DNA of 64,000 nt, from contig NZ_QFYQ01000002.1 in NCBI RefSeq assembly GCF_003254475.1, positions 326,798-390,797 of the forward strand, read 5' to 3'. Within the stretch, counting starts at the first letter, position 1; each line of letters opens with the position of its first letter. Positions 16,749 through 25,849 of this stretch are shown here, piece after piece. Below the pieces are notes generated by a model. The model saw nothing but the letters and a program-made list of their open reading frames with translations, made no database searches and was not told the origin of the DNA. Source of the stretch: Phenylobacterium soli (GTDB lineage Bacteria > Pseudomonadota > Alphaproteobacteria > Caulobacterales > Caulobacteraceae). The translations under genes were made by a program, and so were the position numbers.

Positions 16749-18527
16749 ATGAGCGAGAGCGCCCCGCCGGAGCTGCCCGCCCGCGTCCTGGTGGCGCGGG
16801 TCGCGCGCATCTACATGGCTCCGCGCTGGAAGGGCTGGATCGTGGCCATGCTGGCGGCGGTCGGCGTCGCCGCCCTGAACGCCCGCCTCGTCCAGATCCT
16901 CAGGCCCGCCACCGACGACCTCTTGGTGCTGCACAAGCCCGGCGCGGCGGTGATGATCCCGCTGACGATCGCCGGCCTGGCCGCCGTGCGGGCCCTGTTC
17001 CAGGTGATCCAGGCGACCCTGGTCAACCGCATCGGCAACGGCGTGGTGGCCGACATCCAGCTACAGCTGTTCGGCAAGCTGGTGCGGGCCGACCTGTCGC
17101 ATCTGAAGACCCAGCACTCCGGGACCTATGTGGCCTCGGTGCTCTACGACGCGGGCCTGACGCGCGAGGCGGCGACCTCGGGCCTCATCAACTACACCCA
17201 GAACCTGCTGACGGTGATCGGGGCGGTGTGGGTGATGGTCAGCATCGACTGGCCGCTGACGCTCGCCATCCTGGCCGGCGCGCCGGTCGCCAGCGCGATC
17301 ATGCGGCGCTTCTCCAAGCGGACCACCAAGGCGGCCAAGGGGGCCATGGCCGAGACCTCGGCCCTCTCCACCGCCATCATGGAGAGCCTGGACGGTATCC
17401 GCGTGGTGAAGATCGAGAACCGCGAGGCGTTCGAGGAGAAGCGGGTGGGCGAGGTGATCCGCCGCCGCGAGAAGCACCTGGTGCGGGGCGCGAACGCCCG
17501 CGCCTTCGCCACCCCCTCCACCGAGCTCTTCACCACCTGGATCACGGCGGGCGTCATCGCCTACGTCGGCCTGCGCGCCCTGCACGGCGGCCACATGACC
17601 GCCGGCGGCTTCAACGCCTTCGTGGCGGGCATGCTGATGGCCAGCCAGTCGCTGCGCCAGGTGGCCAACCTGCAGACCGTGTTCGCCGAGGGTCTGACGG
17701 CGGCGCGGCGCCTGTTCAAGGCGCTGGACGTCGAGCCGGAGGTGCGCGAGCAGGCCGGCGCCCGCACCCTGCCGGCGGCCCGGGGCGCGATCCGCTTCGA
17801 GCATGTCGGCTTCTCCTATGGCGGCGACGGCCCGCCGGCGCTGGCCGACATCGACTTCGAGGCCCGACCCGGCGAGACCGTGGCCCTGGTCGGCCCCTCC
17901 GGCGGCGGCAAGACCACCATCCTCAACCTGATCCCGCGCTTCTACGACCCGACCGAGGGCCGGGTGACGGTGGACGGGGCGGACCTGCGCGAGGTGACCC
18001 TCGCCTCGCTGCGCGACCAGATCGCCCTCGTCACCCAGGAGCCCTTCCTGTTCGACGACACCATCCGGGCCAACATCGCCTATGCGCGGCCGGACGCCAG
18101 CCTCGAGGACATCGAGCGGGCGGCCAAGGCGGCGGCGGCGCACGACTTCATCAGCGCCCTGCCGAACGGCTACGACACGGCGGTGGGCGAGGCCGGCGCG
18201 CGCCTGTCGGGCGGACAGCGTCAGCGGATCGCCATCGCCCGGGCGTTCCTGAAGGACGCCCCCATCCTGCTGCTCGACGAAGCGACCAGCGCCCTCGACA
18301 CCGAGAGCGAGGCCCATGTGCAGGCGGCGCTGAAGCGGCTGATGGCCGGGCGCACGACCCTCCTGATCGCCCACCGCCTGTCGACCGTGCGCGGGGCCGA
18401 CCGCATCTATGTCATCGACCGGGGGCGGATCGTCGAGACCGGCGACCACGCGAGCCTGATCAAGAAGCGCGGCCTCTACGCGCGCCTGGCCAAGACCCAG
18501 GACCTGGAGGCGGAGACCGCGGCTTGA
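16749..18527 (+). CDS. msbA: MsbA-like lipid A/LPS-core ABC exporter
   Basis: 592 aa half-transporter, membrane domain followed by ATPase. Six membrane helices in the first ~320 residues; ATPase with Walker A GPSGGGKTT, Q-loop VTQEPFLFDD, signature LSGGQRQ, Walker B ILLLDEATSALD and H-loop IAHRLST. Flips core-lipid A across the inner membrane in the family's best-known case. ATG at 16749 gives MSESAPPEL; an upstream TTG at 16713 is less likely. Its stop overlaps the next gene (TTGA). Assignment as MsbA rests on the acyltransferase, kdtA and lpxK that follow it. Confidence 0.85.
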   Translation: MSESAPPELPARVLVARVARIYMAPRWKGWIVAMLAAVGVAALNARLVQILRPATDDLLVLHKPGAAVMIPLTIAGLAAVRALFQVIQATLVNRIGNGVVADIQLQLFGKLVRADLSHLKTQHSGTYVASVLYDAGLTREAATSGLINYTQNLLTVIGAVWVMVSIDWPLTLAILAGAPVASAIMRRFSKRTTKAAKGAMAETSALSTAIMESLDGIRVVKIENREAFEEKRVGEVIRRREKHLVRGANARAFATPSTELFTTWITAGVIAYVGLRALHGGHMTAGGFNAFVAGMLMASQSLRQVANLQTVFAEGLTAARRLFKALDVEPEVREQAGARTLPAARGAIRFEHVGFSYGGDGPPALADIDFEARPGETVALVGPSGGGKTTILNLIPRFYDPTEGRVTVDGADLREVTLASLRDQIALVTQEPFLFDDTIRANIAYARPDASLEDIERAAKAAAAHDFISALPNGYDTAVGEAGARLSGGQRQRIAIARAFLKDAPILLLDEATSALDTESEAHVQAALKRLMAGRTTLLIAHRLSTVRGADRIYVIDRGRIVETGDHASLIKKRGLYARLAKTQDLEAETAA

Positions 18528-19231
18528 AGAACCTGCTCCGCAGCGACGGCGTCCAGGCCTTCTTGGGCTGGGTGCTCGGGACCTACCTCCGCATCGTGCT
18601 GCGCACGGTGCGCTGGCGCCACGAGAACGTGGCCTGCGTCGAGCCGGTGCTGGCCGGCGACTCGGGCGCCATCGCCCTCTTCTGGCACGGCCGCATTCCG
18701 CTGTGCCTCGCCACCGCGCCGCAGTGGTGGCGCAAGCGCACGCGGGCCTTCGTCAGCCCCTCGGCCGACGGCGAGTTCATCGCCCAGGCGCTGGCCATGT
18801 CCGGGTTTCCGGCGATCCGCATCTCTTCGGCCAAGAAGGGGGACAGCGCCAAGGCCCGCCAGGCGGTGGCGGCGATCCGCGAGGCGGTGACCTGGGTCGA
18901 GGGCGGCGGGGCGCTGGTGGTGACGCCGGACGGCCCGCGCGGCCCCAACGAGGTGATCGCGCCCGGCGCCCTGCAGATCGCCCGCCGCTCCGGCCAGCCG
19001 GTGTTCCTGATGGGCATCGCCGCGCATCCGGCTCTGCAGATGGAGGGGACCTGGGACAAGGTGATGTTCGCCGCCCCGTTCGGCCGCGGCGCGGTGGTCT
19101 GGGAAGGGCCGCTGTTCGTGCCGAAGGACGCCGACGATGCGGCCATCCAGGGCCTGATCGGCGACTGGTCGGCGCGGCTTTCCGCCGCCACCCGCCGGGC
19201 CGAGGCCCTGGTCGGGCGCGGCCCCCGTTGA
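18524..19231 (+). CDS. DUF374 lysophospholipid acyltransferase family protein
   Basis: 235 aa, TTG start overlapping the msbA stop by 3 bases, so translationally coupled. Motifs of the DUF374 group: LFWHGRIPL (near residue 48, with the catalytic-type His), FVSPSADGEFIAQAL, VTPDGPRGPNEVI and a final EGPLFVPKDA. One hydrophobic N-terminal helix (about residues 12-28) probably anchors it in the inner membrane. The family is close to LpxL-type acyltransferases; the neighbourhood suggests it acylates lipid A or a related lipid. Confidence 0.8.
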   Translation: MKNLLRSDGVQAFLGWVLGTYLRIVLRTVRWRHENVACVEPVLAGDSGAIALFWHGRIPLCLATAPQWWRKRTRAFVSPSADGEFIAQALAMSGFPAIRISSAKKGDSAKARQAVAAIREAVTWVEGGGALVVTPDGPRGPNEVIAPGALQIARRSGQPVFLMGIAAHPALQMEGTWDKVMFAAPFGRGAVVWEGPLFVPKDADDAAIQGLIGDWSARLSAATRRAEALVGRGPR

Positions 19232-19261
19232 TCGCCGCCGGCTGCGGTGAGACATAGGCCC

Positions 19262-20269
19262 ATGGCCCACGGCGACCATCATCATCACGACCACCACGAC
19301 CACGACCATGACCATGACCATGACCATGACCATGACCATCATGGCCATGAGCACGGGCATGGACACGGTCACGGGCATCACCACCATCATGTCCCGTCGA
19401 ATATGGGCCGGGCCTTCGCCATCGGGGTGGGGCTGAACACCGCCTTCGTGGCGGCGGAGGTGGTGGCGGGCCTGTGGTCCTCGTCCCTGGCGCTGCTGGC
19501 CGACGCCGGCCACAACCTCTCCGACGTGCTGGCCCTGCTGCTGGCGTGGGGCGCGGCGGTGCTGGCCAAGCGCGCGCCGACGGGGCGGCGGACCTATGGC
19601 CTGCGCAAGGGCACGATCCTGGCCTCCCTGGCCAATGCGGTGATGCTGCTGATCGCCATCGGGGTGATCGTCTCGGAATCGGTGCGCCGCCTGATGCATC
19701 CCGAGCCGATCGGCACCGGCATCGTCATGTGGACCGCCGGTCTCGGCGTGATCATCAACACCGCCACCGCCCTGCTGTTCTTCCGCGACCGGGACCACGA
19801 CCTGAACGTCCGCGGGGCCTTCCTGCACATGGCCGGCGACGCGGCGGTGTCGGTGGCGGTGGTGATCGGCGCGGCGGTGATCGCCGGCACAGGCCTGCTC
19901 TGGGTCGACCCGCTGCTCAGCCTGCTGATCGCGGCCTTCATCGTGCTCGGGACCTGGGGGCTGCTGCGGGATTCCATCAACCTGGCGCTCGACGCCGTGC
20001 CGCCCGGCATCGACGAGCGGGCGGTGATGGACTGGCTGAGCGATCGGCCGGGCGTGCAGGAGGTCCATGACCTGCACATCTGGGCCATGAGCACCACCGA
20101 GACGGCGCTGACCGCCCACCTGATCCGGCCGGCGAACGGCGACTGCGACACCTTCCTGCACGAGACCTGCGAGGAGCTGAGCCGCCGGTTCAACATCGGC
20201 CACGCCACCTTGCAGGTGGAGACCGACGCCTCGGTGGCCTGCCGGCTGGCGCCGGCCGAGGTGGTGTGA
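19262..20269 (+). CDS. Cation diffusion facilitator (zinc/divalent metal efflux) with His-Asp-rich N-terminus
   Basis: 335 aa. The first 45 residues are almost only His, Asp and Gly with alternating DH pairs, a metal-buffering tail. Six membrane helices follow (about 52-230) with the metal sites HNLSD-type in LADAGHNLSDVLALLL and HMAGDAAVS in TM5. The C-terminal cytoplasmic domain holds HDLHIWAMS and HVT-type residues. Resembles ZitB/CzcD. The DNA for the tail contains six perfect GACCAT copies (19304-19339). It sits between the DUF374 gene and kdtA and its stop overlaps the kdtA GTG, so it appears cotranscribed with LPS genes. Confidence 0.9.
   Translation: MAHGDHHHHDHHDHDHDHDHDHDHDHHGHEHGHGHGHGHHHHHVPSNMGRAFAIGVGLNTAFVAAEVVAGLWSSSLALLADAGHNLSDVLALLLAWGAAVLAKRAPTGRRTYGLRKGTILASLANAVMLLIAIGVIVSESVRRLMHPEPIGTGIVMWTAGLGVIINTATALLFFRDRDHDLNVRGAFLHMAGDAAVSVAVVIGAAVIAGTGLLWVDPLLSLLIAAFIVLGTWGLLRDSINLALDAVPPGIDERAVMDWLSDRPGVQEVHDLHIWAMSTTETALTAHLIRPANGDCDTFLHETCEELSRRFNIGHATLQVETDASVACRLAPAEVV
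19304..19339 (+). repeat. Hexanucleotide tandem repeat (GACCAT)x6 in CDF gene
   Basis: Six perfect consecutive copies of GACCAT encode the alternating Asp-His run of the metal-efflux protein; imperfect copies flank it. As a hexamer, gain or loss of units keeps the reading frame and would only change the length of the metal-binding tail. Confidence 0.9.
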
Positions 20270-21546
20270 GCCGACCGCTTCCTCTCGGGCGCCCTCTCCC
20301 GCTGGCGCTCTACGCCGCGGCGAGCGGCCTCTTGGCGCCGCTCGCGCCGATGCTGCTGCGCGGCCGGGCCCGGCGGGGCAAGGAGGATCCGGCGCGGATC
20401 GGCGAGCGGCTGGGGCGCGCCGGCCGGAGCCGGCCCGAAGGCCTGCTCGTCTGGCTGCATGGGGTGAGCGTCGGCGAGACCCAGTCGCTGCTGCCGCTGA
20501 TCGATGCGTTGAGGGCGCGGCGGCCGGAGCTGAACCTGCTGGTGACCTCGGGCACCCTGACCTCGGCCGAGCTGCTGGCGAGGCGGCTGCCCGAGGGCGT
20601 GATCCACCAGTTCGCGCCCGTGGATGCGCCGGGCGCCGTGGCGCGCTTCCTGGACCACTGGCGGCCCGACCTCGGCATCCTGGTAGAGAGCGAGCTCTGG
20701 CCGAACCTGATCCTGGCGGCGAAGGCCCGGGGCGTGCGGCTGGCCCTGGTCTCGGCGCGGATGACCTTGGAGAGCGCCCGCGGCTGGGCGCGCGCGCCGG
20801 CCTCGGCGCGGGCGCTGGTCGGCGCCTTCGACCTGATCCTGCCGCAGGACGCGGCCACCGAGGACCGGCTCGCGGGGCTCGGCGCCAGGGTCGGCGGGCG
20901 GCTGAACCTGAAGCTCGTCGGCGCGCCCCTGCCCTGTGACGCGGCCGAGCTGGCGCGGCTGGAAGGCGCCGCCAGCGGGCGCAAGGTGGTGGTGGCGGCG
21001 AGCACCCACCCGGGCGAGGAAGCTTTGGTCGCCAGCGCGGCGCGGGAGGCGGGCGCGGGGCTCGTGGTGGTGGTTCCGCGCCATCCGGACCGCGGGCCCG
21101 CGGTGGCGGCGGAACTGGCTTGGCTGGGCTTTACGGTGGCGCGGCGGGCGGCGAGCGAGACGATCCTGCCCGGGACCTCCGCCTATGTGGCGGACACCCT
21201 CGGCGAACTCGGCCTCTTCCTGCGGCTGGCGGACGTGGTGGTGATGGGCGGCGCCTTCGCCGAAGGGATCGGCGGGCACAATCCGCTGGAGGCCGCCCGG
21301 CTCGGCAAGGCGATGATCACCGGGCCGCACGCCTTCAACGCCCGCGAGGTCTATGACGCCATGTTCGCCGAGGTCGCGGCCCTGGAGGCCGGCGACGGCG
21401 CGGCCCTAGCCCGCCACGTGCGGGGGCTGCTGGAGAACCCGACGATCGCCCGCCGCATCGGCGAGGCGGCGCTGGACTTCGCCGGGCGCGAGGGCGCGGC
21501 CCTGGAGGCGGCGCTGGACGCGCTCCAGCCGCTGATCGCCGCATGA
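20266..21546 (+). CDS. kdtA: 3-deoxy-D-manno-octulosonic acid (Kdo) transferase
   Basis: 426 aa GT30 enzyme that adds Kdo to lipid IVA at the inner membrane. N-terminal hydrophobic anchor (LALYAAASGLLAPLAPM), then the family motifs WLHGVSVGETQ (acceptor site), HQFAPVDAPGAVARFLDHW, ESELWPNLIL, VAASTHPGEE and the C-terminal GGHNPLEAARLGKAMITGPH, which binds CMP-Kdo. GTG start overlaps the CDF stop (GTGA); stop overlaps the lpxK ATG. The gene is complete. Confidence 0.93.
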   Translation: MSRPLPLGRPLPLALYAAASGLLAPLAPMLLRGRARRGKEDPARIGERLGRAGRSRPEGLLVWLHGVSVGETQSLLPLIDALRARRPELNLLVTSGTLTSAELLARRLPEGVIHQFAPVDAPGAVARFLDHWRPDLGILVESELWPNLILAAKARGVRLALVSARMTLESARGWARAPASARALVGAFDLILPQDAATEDRLAGLGARVGGRLNLKLVGAPLPCDAAELARLEGAASGRKVVVAASTHPGEEALVASAAREAGAGLVVVVPRHPDRGPAVAAELAWLGFTVARRAASETILPGTSAYVADTLGELGLFLRLADVVVMGGAFAEGIGGHNPLEAARLGKAMITGPHAFNAREVYDAMFAEVAALEAGDGAALARHVRGLLENPTIARRIGEAALDFAGREGAALEAALDALQPLIAA

Positions 21547-22562
21547 AGCTGAAGACGCCCGAATGGTGGTACCGGCGCGAGACGCGGGACATGCCGCGGA
21601 CCCGCTTCCTGCTGACGCCGGTGTCCTGGATCTGGGCGGCGGTGACGGCCCGGCGGATCGCGCGGGCCAAGCCTGAGGACCCGGGCGCGCCGGTGATCTG
21701 CGTCGGCAACGTCACCCTGGGCGGAGCGGGCAAGACCCCGGTGGTCCGCGCGCTCGCCGAGCGGCTGGCCGCGCGGGGCGTGGCGGCGCACCTGTTGTCG
21801 CGCGGCTATGGCGGGCGGCTCGAGGGGCCGGTGCGGGTCGATCCGGCGATTCACACCACCGCCGAGGTCGGCGACGAGCCCCTGATGCTGGCCCAGGGCG
21901 CGGGGGGCGGCTTTCCGGTCTGGGTGTCACGCGACCGCGCCGCGGGCGCCAGGGCCGCGGCGGCGGCGGGCGCCAAGGCCGTGGTGATGGACGACGGCCA
22001 TCAGAACCCGTCGGTCAGGAAGGCCCTGTCGCTGGTGGTGGTCGACGGCGAGACGCGAAATGGCGAGTGGCCGTTCGGCGATGGCCGCGTCTTCCCATCA
22101 GGGCCGATGCGCGAGCCGCTGAAGGCGGGGCTGGCGCGGGCCGACGCGGTGGTGCTGCTGATGCCGCCCGGGCTGGACACGCCGGATCCGGAGCTGCTGG
22201 CGATGCTGGCGCCGAGGCCGGTGCTGCTGGCGCGGCTGGAGCCGGCCGCGCCGCCGCCGACGGGGCCGCAGGTCGGTTTCGCAGGCGTCGGCAAGCCGTG
22301 GAAGGTGGAGCGGGCCCTGGCCGAGGCCGGCTGCGAACTGGCCGACTTCGCCCCCTTCCCCGACCACTTCGCCTATGACGAGGCGACCTTGCAGCGCCTG
22401 GCCGACCGGGCGGCGCAGTTCGGCGCGGGCCTGGTGACCACCGAGAAGGACTGGGTACGCCTGCCCCCCGCCTGGCGCAGCCGCGTCACCGCCTGGCCCG
22501 TGCGCGCGCGGTTTGCGGACGAGGCGGCGGTGGACGCGGTGCTGGCGACGGCCGGGCTCTAG
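21543..22562 (+). CDS. lpxK: Tetraacyldisaccharide 4'-kinase
   Basis: 339 aa. Phosphorylates the 4' position of the lipid A disaccharide. N-terminal WWYRR and membrane-associated segment, then the Walker A-like VGNVTLGGAGKTPVVRAL near residue 50, SRGYGG, GDEPLMLA, and the catalytic-region DDGHQNPS. C-terminal TTEKDWVRLP is typical. Coupled to kdtA (ATGA overlap). Last gene of the lipid A block; converges on the phosphotransferase gene, the two stop codons sharing CTAG. Together with the divergent phosphatase it raises the question of whether the 4' phosphate is later removed. Confidence 0.94.
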   Translation: MKLKTPEWWYRRETRDMPRTRFLLTPVSWIWAAVTARRIARAKPEDPGAPVICVGNVTLGGAGKTPVVRALAERLAARGVAAHLLSRGYGGRLEGPVRVDPAIHTTAEVGDEPLMLAQGAGGGFPVWVSRDRAAGARAAAAAGAKAVVMDDGHQNPSVRKALSLVVVDGETRNGEWPFGDGRVFPSGPMREPLKAGLARADAVVLLMPPGLDTPDPELLAMLAPRPVLLARLEPAAPPPTGPQVGFAGVGKPWKVERALAEAGCELADFAPFPDHFAYDEATLQRLADRAAQFGAGLVTTEKDWVRLPPAWRSRVTAWPVRARFADEAAVDAVLATAGL

Positions 22563-23644
22563 CCGACCGCGCCGGCCTTCTGGGCGAAGGCCCAGCTGGT
22601 CTGGGCCAGGCCGACGACGCGCGGGCCCATGTTGGCGGCGTCCGGGTGGTTGGCCGTGCCGTCGCGGACCCGGCCGAGGATGCCCTGGATGATGCCCGCC
22701 AGGCGGAAGGTGTTGTAGGCGAAGAACCAGTTGAGCTCCGGCATGCCGGCGCGGCCGGTGAGCTCGCAGTAGTAGTCCACCGCCTCGTCGATGGTCGGCA
22801 GGCCGTGGGCCTTGAGGTCCGGCAGCTGCGAGATGGTGCCGTTCACCCAGTTCATCAGCAGGTAGGTGAAGTCGGCCATCGGGTCGCCGAGGGTCGAGAG
22901 CTCCCAGTCGAGCACGGCGATGACGCGGGACTCGGTGGGGTGGAAGATCATGTTGTCGAGGCGATAGTCGCCGTGGACGACCGAGGTGCGCTCCTGCGGC
23001 GGCAGGCTCTTGGGCAGCCAGTCGATCAGCTTCTCCATCTCGGGGATGGCTTGCGTCTCGCTGGCCTTGTACTGCTTGGTCCAGCGGTCGACCTGGCGGC
23101 CCATGTAATTGCCGGGCTTGCCGAAGTCCTCGAGCCCGATCTTGACGTAGTCGGTGTTGTGCAGGTCGGCGAGGGTCTTGATCTTGGCCTTGAAGATCGC
23201 GTTGCGGACCGCCGGCTCGTACTGCGGCAGGGTCTGGTCCCAGAGGATCCGGCCCTCAACGTTGTCCATGATGTAGAACCAGGTGCCGATGACGTCGTCG
23301 TCGGTGCACAGGCCGTAGGTCTTGGCCACCGGGAAGCCGGTCGGGCCGAGCGCCGAGATCACCTTGTACTCGCGGTCCACCGCGTGGGCGGAGGGCAAGA
23401 GCTTGCCCGGCGGCTTGCGGCGCAGGACGTACTTCTTGGACGGGGTGATCAGCTGGTAGGTCGGATTGGATTGGCCGCCCTTGAACTTGCGGACCTCGAG
23501 CGGGCCCTCGTAGCCGGCGACGTTGGCCTTCAGCCAGCGCTCGAGCGAGGCCTCGTCGAACCGCTGGGATTCCGGAACGACATCGGTGCCGGTGTTCGCC
23601 TGTTCGCGAGCCTGCTCGCCGGCGATTTCGGTCGTGACGGCCAT
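22559..23644 (-). CDS. Aminoglycoside-phosphotransferase-fold kinase (ACAD10/FadE36-like)
   Basis: 361 aa, phosphotransferase enzyme family. Kinase-fold motifs: FKGGQSNPTYQL (glycine loop), LRRKPPGKLL (ATP lysine), VVHGDYRLDNMIFHP (catalytic HGD-RxDN) and VLDWELSTLGDPMADF (metal-binding D). This sub-group occurs next to acyl-CoA dehydrogenases and is related to the kinase part of ACAD10, which phosphorylates 4-hydroxyacyl-CoAs; no acyl-CoA dehydrogenase is nearby here. ATG 23644 has AAGGAA upstream; an in-frame upstream start is less likely. Confidence 0.85.
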   Translation of the reverse strand: MAVTTEIAGEQAREQANTGTDVVPESQRFDEASLERWLKANVAGYEGPLEVRKFKGGQSNPTYQLITPSKKYVLRRKPPGKLLPSAHAVDREYKVISALGPTGFPVAKTYGLCTDDDVIGTWFYIMDNVEGRILWDQTLPQYEPAVRNAIFKAKIKTLADLHNTDYVKIGLEDFGKPGNYMGRQVDRWTKQYKASETQAIPEMEKLIDWLPKSLPPQERTSVVHGDYRLDNMIFHPTESRVIAVLDWELSTLGDPMADFTYLLMNWVNGTISQLPDLKAHGLPTIDEAVDYYCELTGRAGMPELNWFFAYNTFRLAGIIQGILGRVRDGTANHPDAANMGPRVVGLAQTSWAFAQKAGAVG

Positions 23645-23759
23645 GGCGTTCCTTACCCCTCGTACAAGTGTTTGAACCACTTTACCGGGGCGGGACGGGC
23701 GGGAGCAAGGCCGAGGCGCGGCGCCCCTTACCTTTGGGCGCCCTGCCGATCAGGCGGCG

Positions 23760-25040
23760 TCAGGCGCCTTCGCGGGCCAGGGCGCGCCAGCCGATGTCGG
23801 AGCGGCAGAAGCCGTCGGCGTAGTCGATCGCCTTGATCGCGGCATAGGCCTTGTCGCGCGCGGCCTGGAGGCTGGGCCCCCGGGCGCAGACGTTGAGCAC
23901 CCGCCCGCCGGCGGCGCGCAGGGTCCCGTCGGCGTCCCGCCGCGTTCCGGCGTGGAAGACCACCACGTCCGGACCGAAGTCGGCGTCGGCGCCCTTGATC
24001 TCGCCGCCGGCCTTCGGCGTGCCGGGATAGCCCTGGGCGGCGACCACCACGACCACGGCGTGGTCGTCGCTCCACTCCGGGGCCGGCAGGTCGGCCAGCG
24101 TGCCGGTGGCGCAGGCCATCAGGTAGGGCACGAGGTCGCTCTTCAGGCGCAGCAGCAGGGCCTGGCACTCCGGGTCGCCGAAGCGGACGTTGAACTCGAC
24201 GAGCTTGGGACCCTGGGCGGTGGCCATCAGCTCGACGAAGAGCACGCCGCGATAGGGCGCGCCGTCGGCGGCGATGCCGGCGAAGGCCGGCTCGGCCAAG
24301 CGGGTGCGCACCTGGTCGACGAGCTGCGCGGTGAAGACCGGGGCCGGCGAATAGACGCCCATGCCACCGGTGTTGGGCCCCTGCTCGCCGTCGAAGGCGC
24401 GCTTGTGGTCCTGGGCCGAGCCGAAGACGATCGAGGTCTTGCCGTCGCACAGGGCGAACAGCGAGCCGATCTCGCCCTCGAGGAACTCCTCGATGATGAC
24501 GCGGGCGCCGGCGGCGCCGAAGCGGCCGCCGAGCGCGTCCTCGACCGCCGCGTCGGCCTCCTCGCGCGTGGCGGCGACCACCACGCCCTTGCCGGCCGCC
24601 AGGCCGTCGGCCTTGACGACGAAGGGGGCGGTGAAGGCGTCGAGCGCGGCCTTGGCCTCGTCCACCGTCTCGCAGACGCGATAGGCGCCGGTGGGCAGGC
24701 CGTAGCGGTCGCAGAAGGCCTTGGTGAAGGCCTTGGAGGATTCGAGCTGGCCGGCCTGGGCGGTCGGGCCGAAGCACGGGATGCCGGCCTCCGCGCACGC
24801 GTCGCCGAGGCCCGCCGCCACCGTGGTCTCCGGGCCGATGACCACCAGGTCGGCGGCGATCTCGCGCGCCAGGGCGATGAGGCCCGGCACGTCGACGGCG
24901 CCGACGTCGCGCACCTCCGCCACCCGGGCCATGCCGGGATTGCCGGGCGCCGCCACGAGGCGCGTCACGAGGGGCGACTGCGCGATCTTCCAGGCGAGCG
25001 CGTGCTCGCGGCCGCCGGAACCGACCAGAAGGATGTTCAT
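23760..25040 (-). CDS. purD: Phosphoribosylamine-glycine ligase
   Basis: 426 aa, full length. ATP-grasp enzyme joining glycine to 5-phosphoribosylamine in purine synthesis. N-terminus [17 protein letters not shown] is diagnostic; further motifs are [29 protein letters not shown] (ATP-grasp lysine), [32 protein letters not shown] and ICARG-type [16 protein letters not shown]. Monocistronic as far as visible; divergent from the HisKA_2 kinase gene. Confidence 0.96.
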   Translation of the reverse strand: MNILLVGSGGREHALAWKIAQSPLVTRLVAAPGNPGMARVAEVRDVGAVDVPGLIALAREIAADLVVIGPETTVAAGLGDACAEAGIPCFGPTAQAGQLESSKAFTKAFCDRYGLPTGAYRVCETVDEAKAALDAFTAPFVVKADGLAAGKGVVVAATREEADAAVEDALGGRFGAAGARVIIEEFLEGEIGSLFALCDGKTSIVFGSAQDHKRAFDGEQGPNTGGMGVYSPAPVFTAQLVDQVRTRLAEPAFAGIAADGAPYRGVLFVELMATAQGPKLVEFNVRFGDPECQALLLRLKSDLVPYLMACATGTLADLPAPEWSDDHAVVVVVAAQGYPGTPKAGGEIKGADADFGPDVVVFHAGTRRDADGTLRAAGGRVLNVCARGPSLQAARDKAYAAIKAIDYADGFCRSDIGWRALAREGA

Positions 25041-25112
25041 GGGTGGCGCTTAGGCGGCGCACGGCCGGGCGGTCAAGAGGCACGCGGCTCCAGACAGAAC
25101 GTCGTTCGGCGG

Positions 25113-25138
25113 GGAACCGGCGACCAAGCGGCGCCGTT
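25113..25138 (+). promoter_or_regulatory. EcfG (general stress sigma factor) promoter
   Basis: GGAAC at 25113-25117, a 17-base spacer, and CGTT at 25135-25138 match the alphaproteobacterial EcfG/SigT consensus (GGAAC-N16/17-CGTT) exactly. The -10 element lies 46 bases before the start of the HisKA_2 kinase gene. It points away from purD. Confidence 0.7.
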
Positions 25139-25183
25139 GGTCTGGCCGGGGGGAGCGCCGGATGGGTCTGGGGGACCCGGGAA

Positions 25184-25846
25184 ATGTCCACGCACGGCAA
25201 CGAGGCTCAAGACGCAACGGCGAGCGGGCGGCTCGCGGAACTGGAGGCGGAACTCGCCCGCGCCCACGCGCGGCTGCGCGAGGTGGACCACCGGATGAAG
25301 AACGACCTGCAACTGATCGCCTCGGTGTTCGTCCTGCAGGCGCGCCGCGCGCCCGCCGGGCCGGAGCGCGACGCCGCCCAGAGCGCCCTGGACCGCATCA
25401 ACGCCCTGATGGCCGTCCACCGCCGCTTCGAACCGAACGGCGAGACCGCCCGGATGGCCGTGGACGGGCTGGTTCGCGACATCGCCGAGGAGGCGCTGGC
25501 CGCCTGCCGCCGCGAGGACGTCGGCCTGCGCCTCGAGATCGACCCCGTCACCGTGCCGACCCGCCAGGCCGCGCCCCTGGCGCTGATCACCGGCGAGCTC
25601 GTTCGCGAGGCCCTCACCCAGCCCGTCGCCGGTGGCCCGGGCGCGGTGACGGTGTCGCTGAAGCGCGGATCGGACGAGGTGGAGCTGAGCGTCGAGGGAA
25701 ACGGCGACGGGCGCGACGGCGAGGCCGCGAAGGGCTTCGGCGCGACCCTCGTCGGCCTGCTCGCCCAGCAGCTGCGCGGCCGCTTCGAGACCTTGCCGGC
25801 CGAGCCGGGCCGGCGGGCCGTGGTGCGCTTTCCACAGAGCGCCTGA
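25184..25846 (+). CDS. HisKA_2-type histidine kinase-like protein with degenerate ATPase domain
   Basis: 220 aa, soluble. An N-terminal coiled-coil-like start leads into the dimerisation/phosphoacceptor helix REVDHRMKNDLQLIASVF (phospho-His about residue 38), the HisKA_2 pattern shared with HWE/PhyK-type stress kinases. The following HATPase fold is weak: the N-box reads ELVREALTQPV, where most relatives have ELVTNALKHA, so the key Asn is missing; the G1 box is EGNGDGRDG and the G2 region GFGATLVGLLAQQL. It may have lost kinase activity and work as a phosphotransfer protein. An EcfG promoter lies upstream, pointing to the general stress response. Confidence 0.72.
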   Translation: MSTHGNEAQDATASGRLAELEAELARAHARLREVDHRMKNDLQLIASVFVLQARRAPAGPERDAAQSALDRINALMAVHRRFEPNGETARMAVDGLVRDIAEEALAACRREDVGLRLEIDPVTVPTRQAAPLALITGELVREALTQPVAGGPGAVTVSLKRGSDEVELSVEGNGDGRDGEAAKGFGATLVGLLAQQLRGRFETLPAEPGRRAVVRFPQSA

Positions 25847-25849
25847 GCC

